Below, in pieces: positions 24,191-33,822 of a stretch of DNA of 64,000 nucleotides; position 1 is the stretch's first letter; every line of letters starts with the position of its first letter. The DNA comes from Flavobacterium lipolyticum. Its GTDB lineage: Bacteria; Bacteroidota; Bacteroidia; Flavobacteriales; Flavobacteriaceae. The notes below the pieces were generated by a model. The model worked only from the letters and a program-made list of their open reading frames with translations, had not been told where the DNA came from and did not search any database. A program made the translations under genes and the position numbers. The stretch is taken from assembly GCF_020905335.1 (NCBI RefSeq), contig NZ_JAJJMN010000001.1:868001-932000 (forward strand). Direction: 5' to 3'.

Positions 24191-26229
24191 TAGTAACTTA
24201 AATACCCCAATTCTGTTGAAATTAAACCTGGCACCTCAACTTGTCCTCCATCCAAATCAATGTTTCCTGTTCCGAGAGAGTTATAGACATTACCAGTTTT
24301 TATCATGTTTGCTGTCAAAACGTAGAGATTGGATTTCCCCAACGGGCCTTCAGTGCTAAAACTTCCGTTTTTTACATAACCCACTCCATTTAACCATACT
24401 TTCTCGTGAGATAATGCAATCATTAATTTGCGCCAGATCTCTTTGGTCACCGGCTCAAAAACAAACTGATCGACTTCATACAGATCAGCACTTAAAAGCA
24501 AAGCTGCAGTATCTGTTTTATGAACTTCGCTATCTTCTTCAGGAAGTCCTTTTTGACTTGTAAGTGGTATCCTTATTTTAAATTCAATTCCGGTCGCATA
24601 AAAAACATCAGTATTTGTTGTATTATGATATTTCACTTCCAATAAATCTTCGTGCTTTACTTTACACCATAATTCCTCACTTAAGTGCGTAATAGTATCA
24701 AAATTAGGATCTGAATTTACAAGTTGAACATGAAACTTTTGATCAATAAAATTTACCATATCGATGAAGTACTCATATATTTCATAATTGAACCGGTTAA
24801 AAATAGAACCTACTACAATACTAGTTTCGGACCCGGAAAAGTTTTCTGAAATAATTATCACATCTGAATTCTTTGATTCATCAAAAACTATTTCCTCAAT
24901 CAAAAACCAAGCATTCGATATTACAATATAATTCCCAGAAACGGCCCATTCCGGAAGACTACCATTTAAAGAGTAGTTTCCAGTAACAGAACTTGTATCA
25001 TAATCATAAATATTCCCGGATATAAAATAAATCCCTGTTTGCCCACCGCCAACATTGTATTTTCGCGCATCCCGCCTATCCTTTATTCCAATATTATTTG
25101 ACTTTTTTTCAATTGGGACTATAACTTCGCTTAAATCTTCTCTAATTATTTTAGCGACATTACTACTATAATTTGATTTAAACTGTGTGGGTACAATATC
25201 AGCACTCAGAAATTCTTGCACTTCAGTCCATGGCCCATTTATATCTTCAACATCAACCTCACAACTTAAAGTATTTTCATCAGTTTTATAATTACCTGAG
25301 TCACCCCATATAATTCTCTGTGCGTATCGAATTGAATTTGATTTAGAAATGTAAAAATACGGTGACTGAATACCAAATTCATCCACAGAAAATGATTTAG
25401 TAAAAGAGCAACCTAATTGATCTTTCACATATAAGGTAAAACTACCAACATCAAGCCCCGTAAAAATATTAGAGGATTGCCAGGAAACATTATCTAGTGA
25501 AAATTGCAAAACTAAACCAGTCGAATTAGCATTTTCCACCAAAACCGTAGCACCATTGGGGCTGTTGTTCACTTTGATAGTAAAATTGGCAGCCGAAAGT
25601 AAACTCGGCAATGTTACACTTTTACTTGCTTGTTTTCCATTTGCATCTTCAACTAACAAGTTAACTGTCTCTCCACGCAACCAATCGAAAGCGAAAGGAT
25701 TGCTCGTATTAGGAACTATTGAGACAGGATTTAACACTTTTACAGCTAAATTATCTGTTGTTACTAAAACTCTAGCCTTCTGACATGGAGTAGATAAGGC
25801 CTGGCTAAAGCTAATATTAGTAATATTAAAATCTGGTAAAGCCGATTCATTTTCAATTATAAAAGTTACATCTCCATCAGCAGATTGTTCTGAAAAAATC
25901 GCATTTGGAAAATTTGCAGTTATTATAACAGTTCCGATTCCAGATCCAACATCGCCTCTTATTGATTCTACTGTATACAAATTAGAGCTGTTAAAATCCA
26001 ATTCAAATGCTCGCTTATAAAAATCTGAGGCATAACCCTGATAACTAGCTTCAGTGGTAATGTCATCAATAATTACTGTTGGTAATTCCACCTGATATTG
26101 ACCTAATCTTCGTCGTACGAAGGTTTCGCGACAGAAAACTGAATAACTACCACTATTCACGTCAAAATATACCGACTCATTAAAACCGGGAACTGAATTA
26201 AATTGAATTGTTATTTTTGAATTTGCCAT
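24190..26229 (-). CDS. Tail tip / baseplate-associated protein with Ig-like (SprB-type) repeat
   Basis: 679 residues. N-terminal third rich in beta structure. At residues about 230-290 there is an SprB/Ig-like unit: VLQFSLDNVSWQSSNIFTG, LDVGSFTLYVKDQLGCS, similar to repeats of gliding-motility adhesins of Flavobacteria. The rest (about 300-679) contains YFYISKSNSIRYAQRI and a C-terminal FVFEPVTKEIWRKLM. It is the last gene of the tail operon, 3 nt after the previous gene, and is ended by the terminator at 24161. Likely a distal tail/host-contact protein; no enzymatic motif. Confidence 0.6.
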   Translation of the reverse strand: MANSKITIQFNSVPGFNESVYFDVNSGSYSVFCRETFVRRRLGQYQVELPTVIIDDITTEASYQGYASDFYKRAFELDFNSSNLYTVESIRGDVGSGIGTVIITANFPNAIFSEQSADGDVTFIIENESALPDFNITNISFSQALSTPCQKARVLVTTDNLAVKVLNPVSIVPNTSNPFAFDWLRGETVNLLVEDANGKQASKSVTLPSLLSAANFTIKVNNSPNGATVLVENANSTGLVLQFSLDNVSWQSSNIFTGLDVGSFTLYVKDQLGCSFTKSFSVDEFGIQSPYFYISKSNSIRYAQRIIWGDSGNYKTDENTLSCEVDVEDINGPWTEVQEFLSADIVPTQFKSNYSSNVAKIIREDLSEVIVPIEKKSNNIGIKDRRDARKYNVGGGQTGIYFISGNIYDYDTSSVTGNYSLNGSLPEWAVSGNYIVISNAWFLIEEIVFDESKNSDVIIISENFSGSETSIVVGSIFNRFNYEIYEYFIDMVNFIDQKFHVQLVNSDPNFDTITHLSEELWCKVKHEDLLEVKYHNTTNTDVFYATGIEFKIRIPLTSQKGLPEEDSEVHKTDTAALLLSADLYEVDQFVFEPVTKEIWRKLMIALSHEKVWLNGVGYVKNGSFSTEGPLGKSNLYVLTANMIKTGNVYNSLGTGNIDLDGGQVEVPGLISTELGYLSY

Positions 26230-26232
26230 GAT

Positions 26233-28473
26233 TTATCTATTAAATTTTAATACTTTCCAAGATCCTTTTCCATTTGGCTTTAAGTTTAACAAAAAACCTT
26301 TCTCTTTTTGACCGTCTTCATTTATGAATTCGACAAGTCCGTACAAATTCATAACTTTCTTACCCAAAATCATTGTACTTCCGTTAACTTGCTGCATCAC
26401 GTCAAAATCGCACACATGCTCAAAGTCGATAGTTTCCGGAATGAATCTAGCTGGCTCAAGTTCCGCGTTGATAATGTCGCCATTTTCCGCATACTCATGC
26501 CTTCCTGAACGCTGAGTTTTAAGTTGTCTGTTTGCTGTTGATGAGCCAAATTTTAATTTGTTCGTAGCATACTTTATCACTGAAGCTGAAATCCACCACC
26601 CGTGGCGCAACAGGGAATTTACTGGTGATAGTCTAAGATTAGTCGCAGTATCTGGACTGAAAATACCACTCGGTGCCTTATCAAAATCGTCCTGCCATTT
26701 ACGTTGAGAAAACGTATTTGATCCCGATTTTTTAAGATCAAGAAAAAAGATGTCCTCATCATAACTCGAATCTTCAGTTTCATTCAATGACTTTGGTTTT
26801 CTTCGTGCAAATTCCATCCCATAGCTATCAGCTCTGTACTTTGAAATCTGAGTGTAGGTATTCTTTAATCGGCTTATGTAAGTTGAGTAATTGGACTTCA
26901 CATTGAATTCATCCAATCCAAATGCTTCTTCATAATCTCCTCCTTTTTCATAGCCAATTTCAATTGCTGAATAGTATTTATCCGGAGCCGCATTCCGGTC
27001 CACATTTTTAACCTGATTTGGAAGCCTGATTGTTACATTTTTATTATAGAAATAACTCAACTCCTCTATACGTACTCTTTCCTTGTTCCCTATATTTTCG
27101 ATTCCAATCCCCAAATTGAAAACTGCCTTCGTTGACGTTGTGAAATCACTAAAAGAAGTCGTTACCGGTTTAAACAAATTTGTGATTTTTGGTGAAGTAC
27201 TGGTTTCACCTTGTGGTAATGGAAATTTATCGAACTTTCGGACCCAGAAACCGTGCGTAAATCCTATGTATGCGCCCTTTCCGTCAACTGGATATCCTAA
27301 ATCTTTTCGCCCAAAATAGTCAGAGTAAAAAACTCCTTGTTTATTAGTAGCGATGGTTACCAACCTATCTGCTAATTCATGTGCTAATATTGCTTTTGTT
27401 GTGGACTTTTCCTCAAAACTTTCTTCATCAATATCCAAATTACAAACTATATTTTCAGCTGAAATTTCAAGTCTTTGTGATCTGGTATTGGCAAAATCAA
27501 CATTTTGATCAAAAAGCAATCCTAAGCTTTCTTTCTCAAGAATCTTTATAGTATCATCAAAATCAATCTGAAATGTCTTGTCATGCAAATCTGAATGTGA
27601 AGTTTTCTCAAACAAAAATCTATTTTCTTTTAAAACAAGATCTCCTCCATTTTTGTATGTTGCCAATCTAACGCAAAACTTAAAATTCTGAATATCATCA
27701 AATGTGTTAATATTCACTTTGAATTGTAACTTTAACTTTACTTTTAAATCCCGGTCACGATCAGATAGAGCAAAAAACAAATTGCTTGCACTCCCGTTTC
27801 CAGTCCTGTCCCAAGAATTATCACCAACTAAAGATCCCGCAATGGGCGCTTGCGCACTTTCATGAGACTTATTGATTAGAGCCATTGGAACGGAAATCGT
27901 TGAGCCTCTCGTATTACCGTCAGTTGAAGTATTAACTAATTGAATAGAGTTTTCACTTTCCTTGGTTACAAATTTTGTTTGAAGAAAGATTTTTCTACCA
28001 TCAAGTTCCACATCTATAGTTTCCAGCTCTGGGATTACGGAATCATTGATTGTAGTAGTCCGATCAACCTCAACTGTTTCCGAATTTCTTGCTTTAAGTT
28101 CTTGTTCAAGTCCTCCAGAGTTAAATTTTACTTTAACTTGACCATTGGAACGGCCCCATGTTGACAGATCAAGATATCCGGAGTAAGTAAGTGTCCAAAC
28201 ATCTGTTTGCGGATGTCTCTCGTTTCTGATCAACTCAATTTCCATCATAATTCCATAGATATCATACCCCAATTGAATATACTCAGCACCTTCTTTTACA
28301 AATTGCAATGAATTGGAGAATTTTGGAAAAATACCGTGGTACTCTTCGTTCCTGGAATACTCTTTATTATCATCGTTCCAGCCAATCGGTTCGACAATAA
28401 TAAGTTCACCCATCTCTTTACTTTTTAAGATATACTGAACGCGATCGTTATATTGTGGATTTATTTCTGCCAT
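26233..28473 (-). CDS. Phage tail protein, probable distal tail/baseplate hub
   Basis: 746 residues from MAEINPQYNDRVQYILK. Its ATG overlaps the tape-measure stop (TAATG), which is why I prefer it over an upstream ATG giving MELMAEINPQ. Position directly after the tape measure is that of distal tail and hub proteins in siphoviruses. The protein is beta-rich with charged loops (IIVEPIGWNDDNKEYSRNEE, WTLTYSGYLDLSTWG) and a PLPQGETSTSPKITNLFKP segment near the middle. No family is recognised with certainty. Confidence 0.65.
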   Translation of the reverse strand: MAEINPQYNDRVQYILKSKEMGELIIVEPIGWNDDNKEYSRNEEYHGIFPKFSNSLQFVKEGAEYIQLGYDIYGIMMEIELIRNERHPQTDVWTLTYSGYLDLSTWGRSNGQVKVKFNSGGLEQELKARNSETVEVDRTTTINDSVIPELETIDVELDGRKIFLQTKFVTKESENSIQLVNTSTDGNTRGSTISVPMALINKSHESAQAPIAGSLVGDNSWDRTGNGSASNLFFALSDRDRDLKVKLKLQFKVNINTFDDIQNFKFCVRLATYKNGGDLVLKENRFLFEKTSHSDLHDKTFQIDFDDTIKILEKESLGLLFDQNVDFANTRSQRLEISAENIVCNLDIDEESFEEKSTTKAILAHELADRLVTIATNKQGVFYSDYFGRKDLGYPVDGKGAYIGFTHGFWVRKFDKFPLPQGETSTSPKITNLFKPVTTSFSDFTTSTKAVFNLGIGIENIGNKERVRIEELSYFYNKNVTIRLPNQVKNVDRNAAPDKYYSAIEIGYEKGGDYEEAFGLDEFNVKSNYSTYISRLKNTYTQISKYRADSYGMEFARRKPKSLNETEDSSYDEDIFFLDLKKSGSNTFSQRKWQDDFDKAPSGIFSPDTATNLRLSPVNSLLRHGWWISASVIKYATNKLKFGSSTANRQLKTQRSGRHEYAENGDIINAELEPARFIPETIDFEHVCDFDVMQQVNGSTMILGKKVMNLYGLVEFINEDGQKEKGFLLNLKPNGKGSWKVLKFNR

Positions 28474-31400
28474 TAGTTCCAATTTGTATTTTTAGACTTC
28501 CATATTTCATGTGGAATATCTATTTTCGGTACGTTAATAACTGTTTGTTTTTGATTCTGGATTGCTTTTCTTGTCAACCTCATTTCCTCAAGCATTTCTT
28601 TCCCGTACGCAGTCTCAAAATATTGAGTCGCTTGAAAATCACTCATTTTTTGCCCTTGCATATTAAGACTTGCCATTATTGAGGCACGTTGAATTTTATT
28701 AAAATCGTCTACTGATTTATGCACACTATCTCCTTCGTATAGTTGAACTATTTTATTACTTCCAGTTGGCACTTCAATTGCTCCCGACTTACGTTCGATT
28801 ACTTCCTGAACATAACCTCCGGATGGTCCAATACCATCATTGATCATTGCAATTTCTTTTGGTCCTCCTTTACGTCCATCTTTATATTTTGGAATTGGCG
28901 TTGCAACAATAGCTGCTAACTGAACAGCTGCTACCGCTGCAGTAATTACCGCAAGTGCTAACCCAATTCCTGGTCCAGCAGTCAGTGCTGAAGTAACTGC
29001 CTTTGCAGTGTTAAAACTTGCTTCTGTAATTGCCAAAGCTTTGTTGAAAATTGCTTGTTTTTCTTGCTCCTTACGCTTCTTCTTTTCTAAAGCATCATTT
29101 TTTTTATCACGTTCCTTTTGCAGAATATCTTTTTGACGTTCATCTTTACCTGCCAATTCAATCTGTCGTGCGTAATACTCATCATTTTTTGCCTGCTCAA
29201 TTTCAATGTTTTGTACTCTGCGGTCAAAAATTGCATTTCCTAAATTTGAAAGTACCTGATTAAATTCATTAGCCTTTTCTTCGATATCTTTGAAATTCTT
29301 TGACTCCAAAAACAGCTTTATTTTTGTTGCTTTATCGTTATTATTTATATCAATTTCAGAAAGTTCAGTTTTAAGCTTTGAAAGCTCATTTTCAATCTGC
29401 GCTCTTTTTTCGGCTGAAATTCTTTCATTAGCAGGAATCCGGTCTTGCGCACTTAAAAGATCCTCAATTGCTTTAATTTGCACGTTCAAACCTTCTTTTG
29501 CAAAGGCTCTTTTAATCTCAAGAATTTTACGTTCATGTTCTTCTTGCGCTTCTTCCAGATTTGTGTTTTTTTTCAATGAAGCATTGAATAAAATATTTTC
29601 AGCCTCCAGTGCCTTATTTAGTTTCGTATCATAACCCAATACTTCAGCATCATTCCTGTTCTTAAGTGCCTCAACTTCGCTATCAATTATCTTTTGACGA
29701 TCTTTCGCCCCTTTTAATGTTAGCTTTTTCTGATCATCTTGGTACTTTTCCAAGATTAACTTCTGAGCGTTTGTTAAATCTTTCTTTATCTTACCAGTCT
29801 CCAAAAGTTCTTTAATTTCCAAATCAGAAAGTTCGCGCATAAGCTTTCCCGTTTTCTCATTGTATTTCCCTAATTGAAACAATTCAAACTCTGCAGCATT
29901 TCTTATTCGCTCAGATGCTAACTGGTTGTAATTTGATAATGCATCCAATCTTTTATCATATGATATTTTATCATTACCCAATATTTCATCATCCATATCT
30001 AAAGCGGCCTGAAGACGAAACTGTTGTAATTTAAACTGATCTTCAAGTCCTTTTTTCCACAATTCAAAAGCATCCTTTAATCTCTTTCTTAAAGCAGCCA
30101 ATTCCTTCTTGCTCATTTCCTTTTTAAACTCAGCATCTTTAATTGCAGCATCTTTATCCAAATCTTCTAACTGCTTAGCAAGTCTCTTTTGTTCTTCAGT
30201 TGTTAATTGGGCATTTTTTATTCCGGTTGCCTTTTTGAATGCTATTTTATCTCTTTCAGTTTTAATAAGATCATCAAGTTCATCGCTATTGTGGCCTTCT
30301 TTACTAACACGCCAGTTTCCTTTTTCGAGGTAGTTCTTTTCTATTTGAAACTGTGCAATACGCTGTCTTGAACTATTAATTTCCGTTTGGGTTCTTTCAG
30401 CTTCCGCTTTTTTCAACTCAGTAAAAACTTCCAAAGAGGCTATCAGAATCTTTTTCTTTCTGGCAATTTCTTCTTTGTCCAATTTATCCGAATTTTCCCC
30501 CTGTGCCTTTCTAAGCTTTATATCTTGTTCAATTTCTTTAAATCTTTCGTTATTTGATTGATCCCGGGCATCAGAAAACGCTTTTTCAGAATCCTCTAAT
30601 TCTTTATTTGCATCGACAATTTTTTTAATGTTTTTTTCTGCATCACTCATCTCGTCATTAAAAACCATGTACGCAACAACCGCTGCTGACAAAAAAGCCA
30701 ATATCAAGCCCCACGGAGTAGCCTTTGTTGCAACATTTAAACCTTCCTGAGCAACCATTGCTTGTCTGGCCGCAGCTGCTTGAGCAAGAATGGATCTTGT
30801 ACCAATACCGGTTGCTAATGCAAATCGAATCTGTGCTGCAGTTGCCGCTGCCTGTAACGCACTATAGGTTACCATAACAAAATTTACAGTTCGCAAAGTC
30901 CCTATGTAAGTAATCAAGACAGTTCCAAATTTTACTATGAAATCCATAATTTCCTTAAAGTTATCTCTCACAAACTTTAAGACTTTAGCCAAGTAAATGG
31001 AGCCGGAACTAGCGTCATTTGCCATTAAAACATATGCTTCCCAGCGATCATTTATGTCAGCCAGAATAGAAGATAAACTCTCGGAAGCAGCTTCGACTTC
31101 CTTGTTTAATGCAACATTTTCCTCATACTCTTTCTTTGCTTGAGCCATTGCACTCGCCAATAAATCATAATTTGCTGCCAGTGAACCGATCGTTTTAAAT
31201 GATCTAACCTCATCTAATCCCAATTCACCAAGTACAATAGCTAAATTTTGTCCTTCTTTTTTGGCAGCATTCAAACCTTTAACAAACTTTACAAAGACAC
31301 CGGTGGCATCCTGGTTGAATTGTTTTGAAAGTTCCTTTTGGGTTAAATTGGTTAGTTTTAGAATTGATTCCAAATTCTTTCCAGTTGCAATGGACTGATT

Positions 31401-32630
31401 AATTACTCCAAATGTTTTCTGAATTGAACTTGCTGAAACTTCTGCCTCAGATCCCAAAGATGAAGTTGCCGCTCCCAACGCCAAAACTCCCTGTGCCGAA
31501 GTATTATATACTGCAACCCCTTTTTGAATTTCTGTTGAGTTGGATAACACTTCCTTTTCTGTAGTTGAAAAAGAGTTTCCTAATTGAGTAATTACTGAGG
31601 CCAATCGATCTGCATTTTCAAAACTGTCAGATGATACCTCAATAAACTTTGCAAATTGTGCGACACCTTCTTCAGAGTCAATATCTGAGGTCAATTTTAA
31701 TTTTTCAATGGCAGATGAAAATTTTAGAATGTTTGCGGTACCAGTTACACCCAACTGACCGGCAACCTCTGCAGATTCGATAAGACCAGCAACTGTAATA
31801 CCATTGCTCTTGTCTCCTAAATCAACAAGATCTCGCCCAAATTGTTTTAACTCTTCTCCAGTCATATTGGTAGTTTTGCCAACCGCGATTAACTGTTTGT
31901 CAAAATCTAAAACGATACTAAAAATATCTTTTACAACTACTCCGAATAATTCTAAACCGGTAACAAGTCCAAAAGTTGCAATCAAGTCTTTTAAAGTTCC
32001 TCGGAGACCTTCGAACGCACTGCCATAATTACCAATATTCTTGGTATAATTTCTAATTGCGGCATCGACAGCCTTAACTCTGGCATCAAGTTTATCAAAC
32101 TCTGCTTGTGCAACAATGATTTCCGCGGTATTCTTCTTCTCCGCAGAAAGTAATTCAGCCAAACGTTTTTGAGCATCAAGCCTGGCTTGGTTCAATTTAC
32201 CATACGCGCCAACAAGTCCGAGTCGCTCTCTTGCAGCCTGTTTTAATTGCTTGTTAGTTTCTGCAAGAAGAATTTTTTCTTCTAATGTTGCTTTATTGGA
32301 TGACTCCTTTGCTTTACGTTCTTTTTCTTCAAGAGCAATTGTAGACATCCTAATTTTATTACCCGATATTTCGGCTGCTTCTCGCTCCTTTATAGCAAGT
32401 ATCGCTTTCTGAGTTGCCAAAATTCCTTGTTGCAAAGCTGCATTGTATGTTGAATTACTTGATGCTTCTTTAATTTGTTTTTGAATAGTCGCAATCTGAA
32501 GAATACCTTGAACGAACTCCTTGTTTTTATCAATGGCAATTTGAGTTTGTTTAGCATACTCAGGTCCCCATGTCAAAGCTTCCTCTTCAATGATTTCTTT
32601 ACGAGTAATTATTCCTTTTGAGTTTGCCAT
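28473..32630 (-). CDS. Phage tail tape measure protein (TP901 family)
   Basis: 1385 residues, the largest gene of the window. Charged coiled coil at the N-terminus (about 1-200), a TP901 core at about 225-520 (FGRDLVDLGDKSNGITV, AAATSSLGSEAEVSASSIQ), hydrophobic segments at about 600-665 (ILAFLSAAVVAYMVF), a very long helical region (about 680-1270), and a C-terminal hydrophobic pair (GIGLALAVITAAVAAVQLAA). This defines tail length and indicates a siphovirus with a tail near 200 nm if the usual 1.5 angstrom per residue applies. It is followed by the tail hub gene with a one-base overlap. Confidence 0.9.
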   Translation of the reverse strand: MANSKGIITRKEIIEEEALTWGPEYAKQTQIAIDKNKEFVQGILQIATIQKQIKEASSNSTYNAALQQGILATQKAILAIKEREAAEISGNKIRMSTIALEEKERKAKESSNKATLEEKILLAETNKQLKQAARERLGLVGAYGKLNQARLDAQKRLAELLSAEKKNTAEIIVAQAEFDKLDARVKAVDAAIRNYTKNIGNYGSAFEGLRGTLKDLIATFGLVTGLELFGVVVKDIFSIVLDFDKQLIAVGKTTNMTGEELKQFGRDLVDLGDKSNGITVAGLIESAEVAGQLGVTGTANILKFSSAIEKLKLTSDIDSEEGVAQFAKFIEVSSDSFENADRLASVITQLGNSFSTTEKEVLSNSTEIQKGVAVYNTSAQGVLALGAATSSLGSEAEVSASSIQKTFGVINQSIATGKNLESILKLTNLTQKELSKQFNQDATGVFVKFVKGLNAAKKEGQNLAIVLGELGLDEVRSFKTIGSLAANYDLLASAMAQAKKEYEENVALNKEVEAASESLSSILADINDRWEAYVLMANDASSGSIYLAKVLKFVRDNFKEIMDFIVKFGTVLITYIGTLRTVNFVMVTYSALQAAATAAQIRFALATGIGTRSILAQAAAARQAMVAQEGLNVATKATPWGLILAFLSAAVVAYMVFNDEMSDAEKNIKKIVDANKELEDSEKAFSDARDQSNNERFKEIEQDIKLRKAQGENSDKLDKEEIARKKKILIASLEVFTELKKAEAERTQTEINSSRQRIAQFQIEKNYLEKGNWRVSKEGHNSDELDDLIKTERDKIAFKKATGIKNAQLTTEEQKRLAKQLEDLDKDAAIKDAEFKKEMSKKELAALRKRLKDAFELWKKGLEDQFKLQQFRLQAALDMDDEILGNDKISYDKRLDALSNYNQLASERIRNAAEFELFQLGKYNEKTGKLMRELSDLEIKELLETGKIKKDLTNAQKLILEKYQDDQKKLTLKGAKDRQKIIDSEVEALKNRNDAEVLGYDTKLNKALEAENILFNASLKKNTNLEEAQEEHERKILEIKRAFAKEGLNVQIKAIEDLLSAQDRIPANERISAEKRAQIENELSKLKTELSEIDINNNDKATKIKLFLESKNFKDIEEKANEFNQVLSNLGNAIFDRRVQNIEIEQAKNDEYYARQIELAGKDERQKDILQKERDKKNDALEKKKRKEQEKQAIFNKALAITEASFNTAKAVTSALTAGPGIGLALAVITAAVAAVQLAAIVATPIPKYKDGRKGGPKEIAMINDGIGPSGGYVQEVIERKSGAIEVPTGSNKIVQLYEGDSVHKSVDDFNKIQRASIMASLNMQGQKMSDFQATQYFETAYGKEMLEEMRLTRKAIQNQKQTVINVPKIDIPHEIWKSKNTNWN

Positions 32631-32631
32631 T

Positions 32632-33225
32632 TTACTTCTTTTTTGTAGTCTCTTGTTTTTTGCTTGCTTCTATCTTAGCATTTACCTGCTTTTCATACCC
32701 GAAATAAGCATTGTACGTTATAGAGTTAAAATCTCCGATGTGAAAGCCTAATATTGAACAGTAGGAAGCCAGGATATCATCAATAGTGTATTGTTGTCCT
32801 GCTTCTAACTTTGGAAGATGTTGTTTAAGAACCCCAATCTTTACTTTAAAAGCCTTTGACTCACGCTCTATTTGGGCAATATCTTCGTAGTAGACTACCT
32901 CATCTGTTGTTCTTAAAATGAAACCATATTCAACTGTTAGGAGATTATCTAAATCTTCATCATACTCGAACTTCAAAGCATCACATGAAAACAGGACAAC
33001 TTTAAGTTGATATTCTAAAGACTCTATCTCTTTGGAAATCCTGAATAATTTCTTTCCTTGTGGAGTTGCATTTTCTCGATTTACATGTTCTTCATAAATT
33101 GCGGCCCAGGTGTCTATTAGAATTTCCTCTTTTGTTTCTGTACGAGAAAGAAGAGACAGGTTTCCAGTCTCTACTATTTTAAGAAATGTCTTGTATGGGA
33201 TTGTATCTAAAGAATCGTAAATCAT
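32632..33225 (-). CDS. Hypothetical tail-assembly protein
   Basis: 197 residues, helical, with a Lys-rich C-terminus (IEASKKQETTKKK). Begins with an ATGA overlap at 33222-33225 and ends 1 nt before the tape-measure start. In siphoviruses this slot holds tail-assembly chaperones; no known family is seen. NSLSRTETK-like N-terminus is not informative. Confidence 0.6.
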   Translation of the reverse strand: MIYDSLDTIPYKTFLKIVETGNLSLLSRTETKEEILIDTWAAIYEEHVNRENATPQGKKLFRISKEIESLEYQLKVVLFSCDALKFEYDEDLDNLLTVEYGFILRTTDEVVYYEDIAQIERESKAFKVKIGVLKQHLPKLEAGQQYTIDDILASYCSILGFHIGDFNSITYNAYFGYEKQVNAKIEASKKQETTKKK

Positions 33226-33671
33226 AAGTTAAGTATGTCGCGTGAGTTTTTAATAAAAAAAGGAAGTAATCTGGATGTGATTACTTCCTTTAATTCTTTG
33301 TCAGAAAGTCCAAAAAGTTCATCGGAAAGCCAGTGATCACTATTTAAAATGTCTTGATTTTTAGGGTCTCTTGAACTAAACCTCAACACTCCAGAAACTT
33401 CTTGCATGTAAAAACCTTTCATCCAATCTCCGGAATCAATACCGGTAAAGGGCTGTCCCTGTTTTTTCCTGCCGTCTGTAATTACTTCTGTCCAGTATGA
33501 ATAAAAACCTATTGGATTTCCGAAAATATCTTTACTGTCTTGTGAAATTCTTTTTTTCTGAATATCCAGTAAATCTTTTTCGATACTTCTGATGAATTTA
33601 AAAAGATCAATCTCCAGCTTTTTCGGTTTCAGTTTCCTTGCCCTTTCTAACTGTTGCTGAAATGTTGCCAT
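33222..33671 (-). CDS. Hypothetical tail-assembly chaperone-like protein (downstream frame)
   Basis: 149 residues starting MATFQQQLERARKLKPKKLE. The gene overlaps the small upstream ORF (33607-33822) by 65 nt in a different frame, an unusually long overlap. Ordered between tail tube and tape measure, the pair occupies the place of gpG/gpGT-type chaperones, which use programmed frameshifting. Overlaps the next gene by ATGA. Confidence 0.6.
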   Translation of the reverse strand: MATFQQQLERARKLKPKKLEIDLFKFIRSIEKDLLDIQKKRISQDSKDIFGNPIGFYSYWTEVITDGRKKQGQPFTGIDSGDWMKGFYMQEVSGVLRFSSRDPKNQDILNSDHWLSDELFGLSDKELKEVITSRLLPFFIKNSRDILNL

Positions 33672-33822
33672 TGGTAGCGATTTTGTGTGCTTTTATCAAT
33701 TCGGCTTCTCTTTCTGCGGATGGGATTTCTTTAAAGATATGTGTTGAAGCAAACTCTTCTTTAAATTCTGCGAAGGGCTTGTTGTAGCCCTCCGCAAAAA
33801 TGATCCCTCTATATTCTGGCAT
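33607..33822 (-). CDS. Small hypothetical phage protein (upstream frame of the pair)
   Basis: 71 residues, MPEYRGIIFAEGYNKPFAEF start and a charged C-terminus with KGKETETEKAGD. Begins at the tail tube stop (one base overlap) and overlaps the next gene by 65 nt. Small size and location fit a gpG-like chaperone. Frame relation to the next gene is +1 (or -2). Confidence 0.6.
   Translation of the reverse strand: MPEYRGIIFAEGYNKPFAEFKEEFASTHIFKEIPSAEREAELIKAHKIATNGNISATVRKGKETETEKAGD

Noticed and set aside
29290..29634. Plus-strand ORFs inside the tape measure gene
   Set aside because: Antisense shadows in a coiled-coil gene; Ser/Phe-rich composition typical of the reverse frame.
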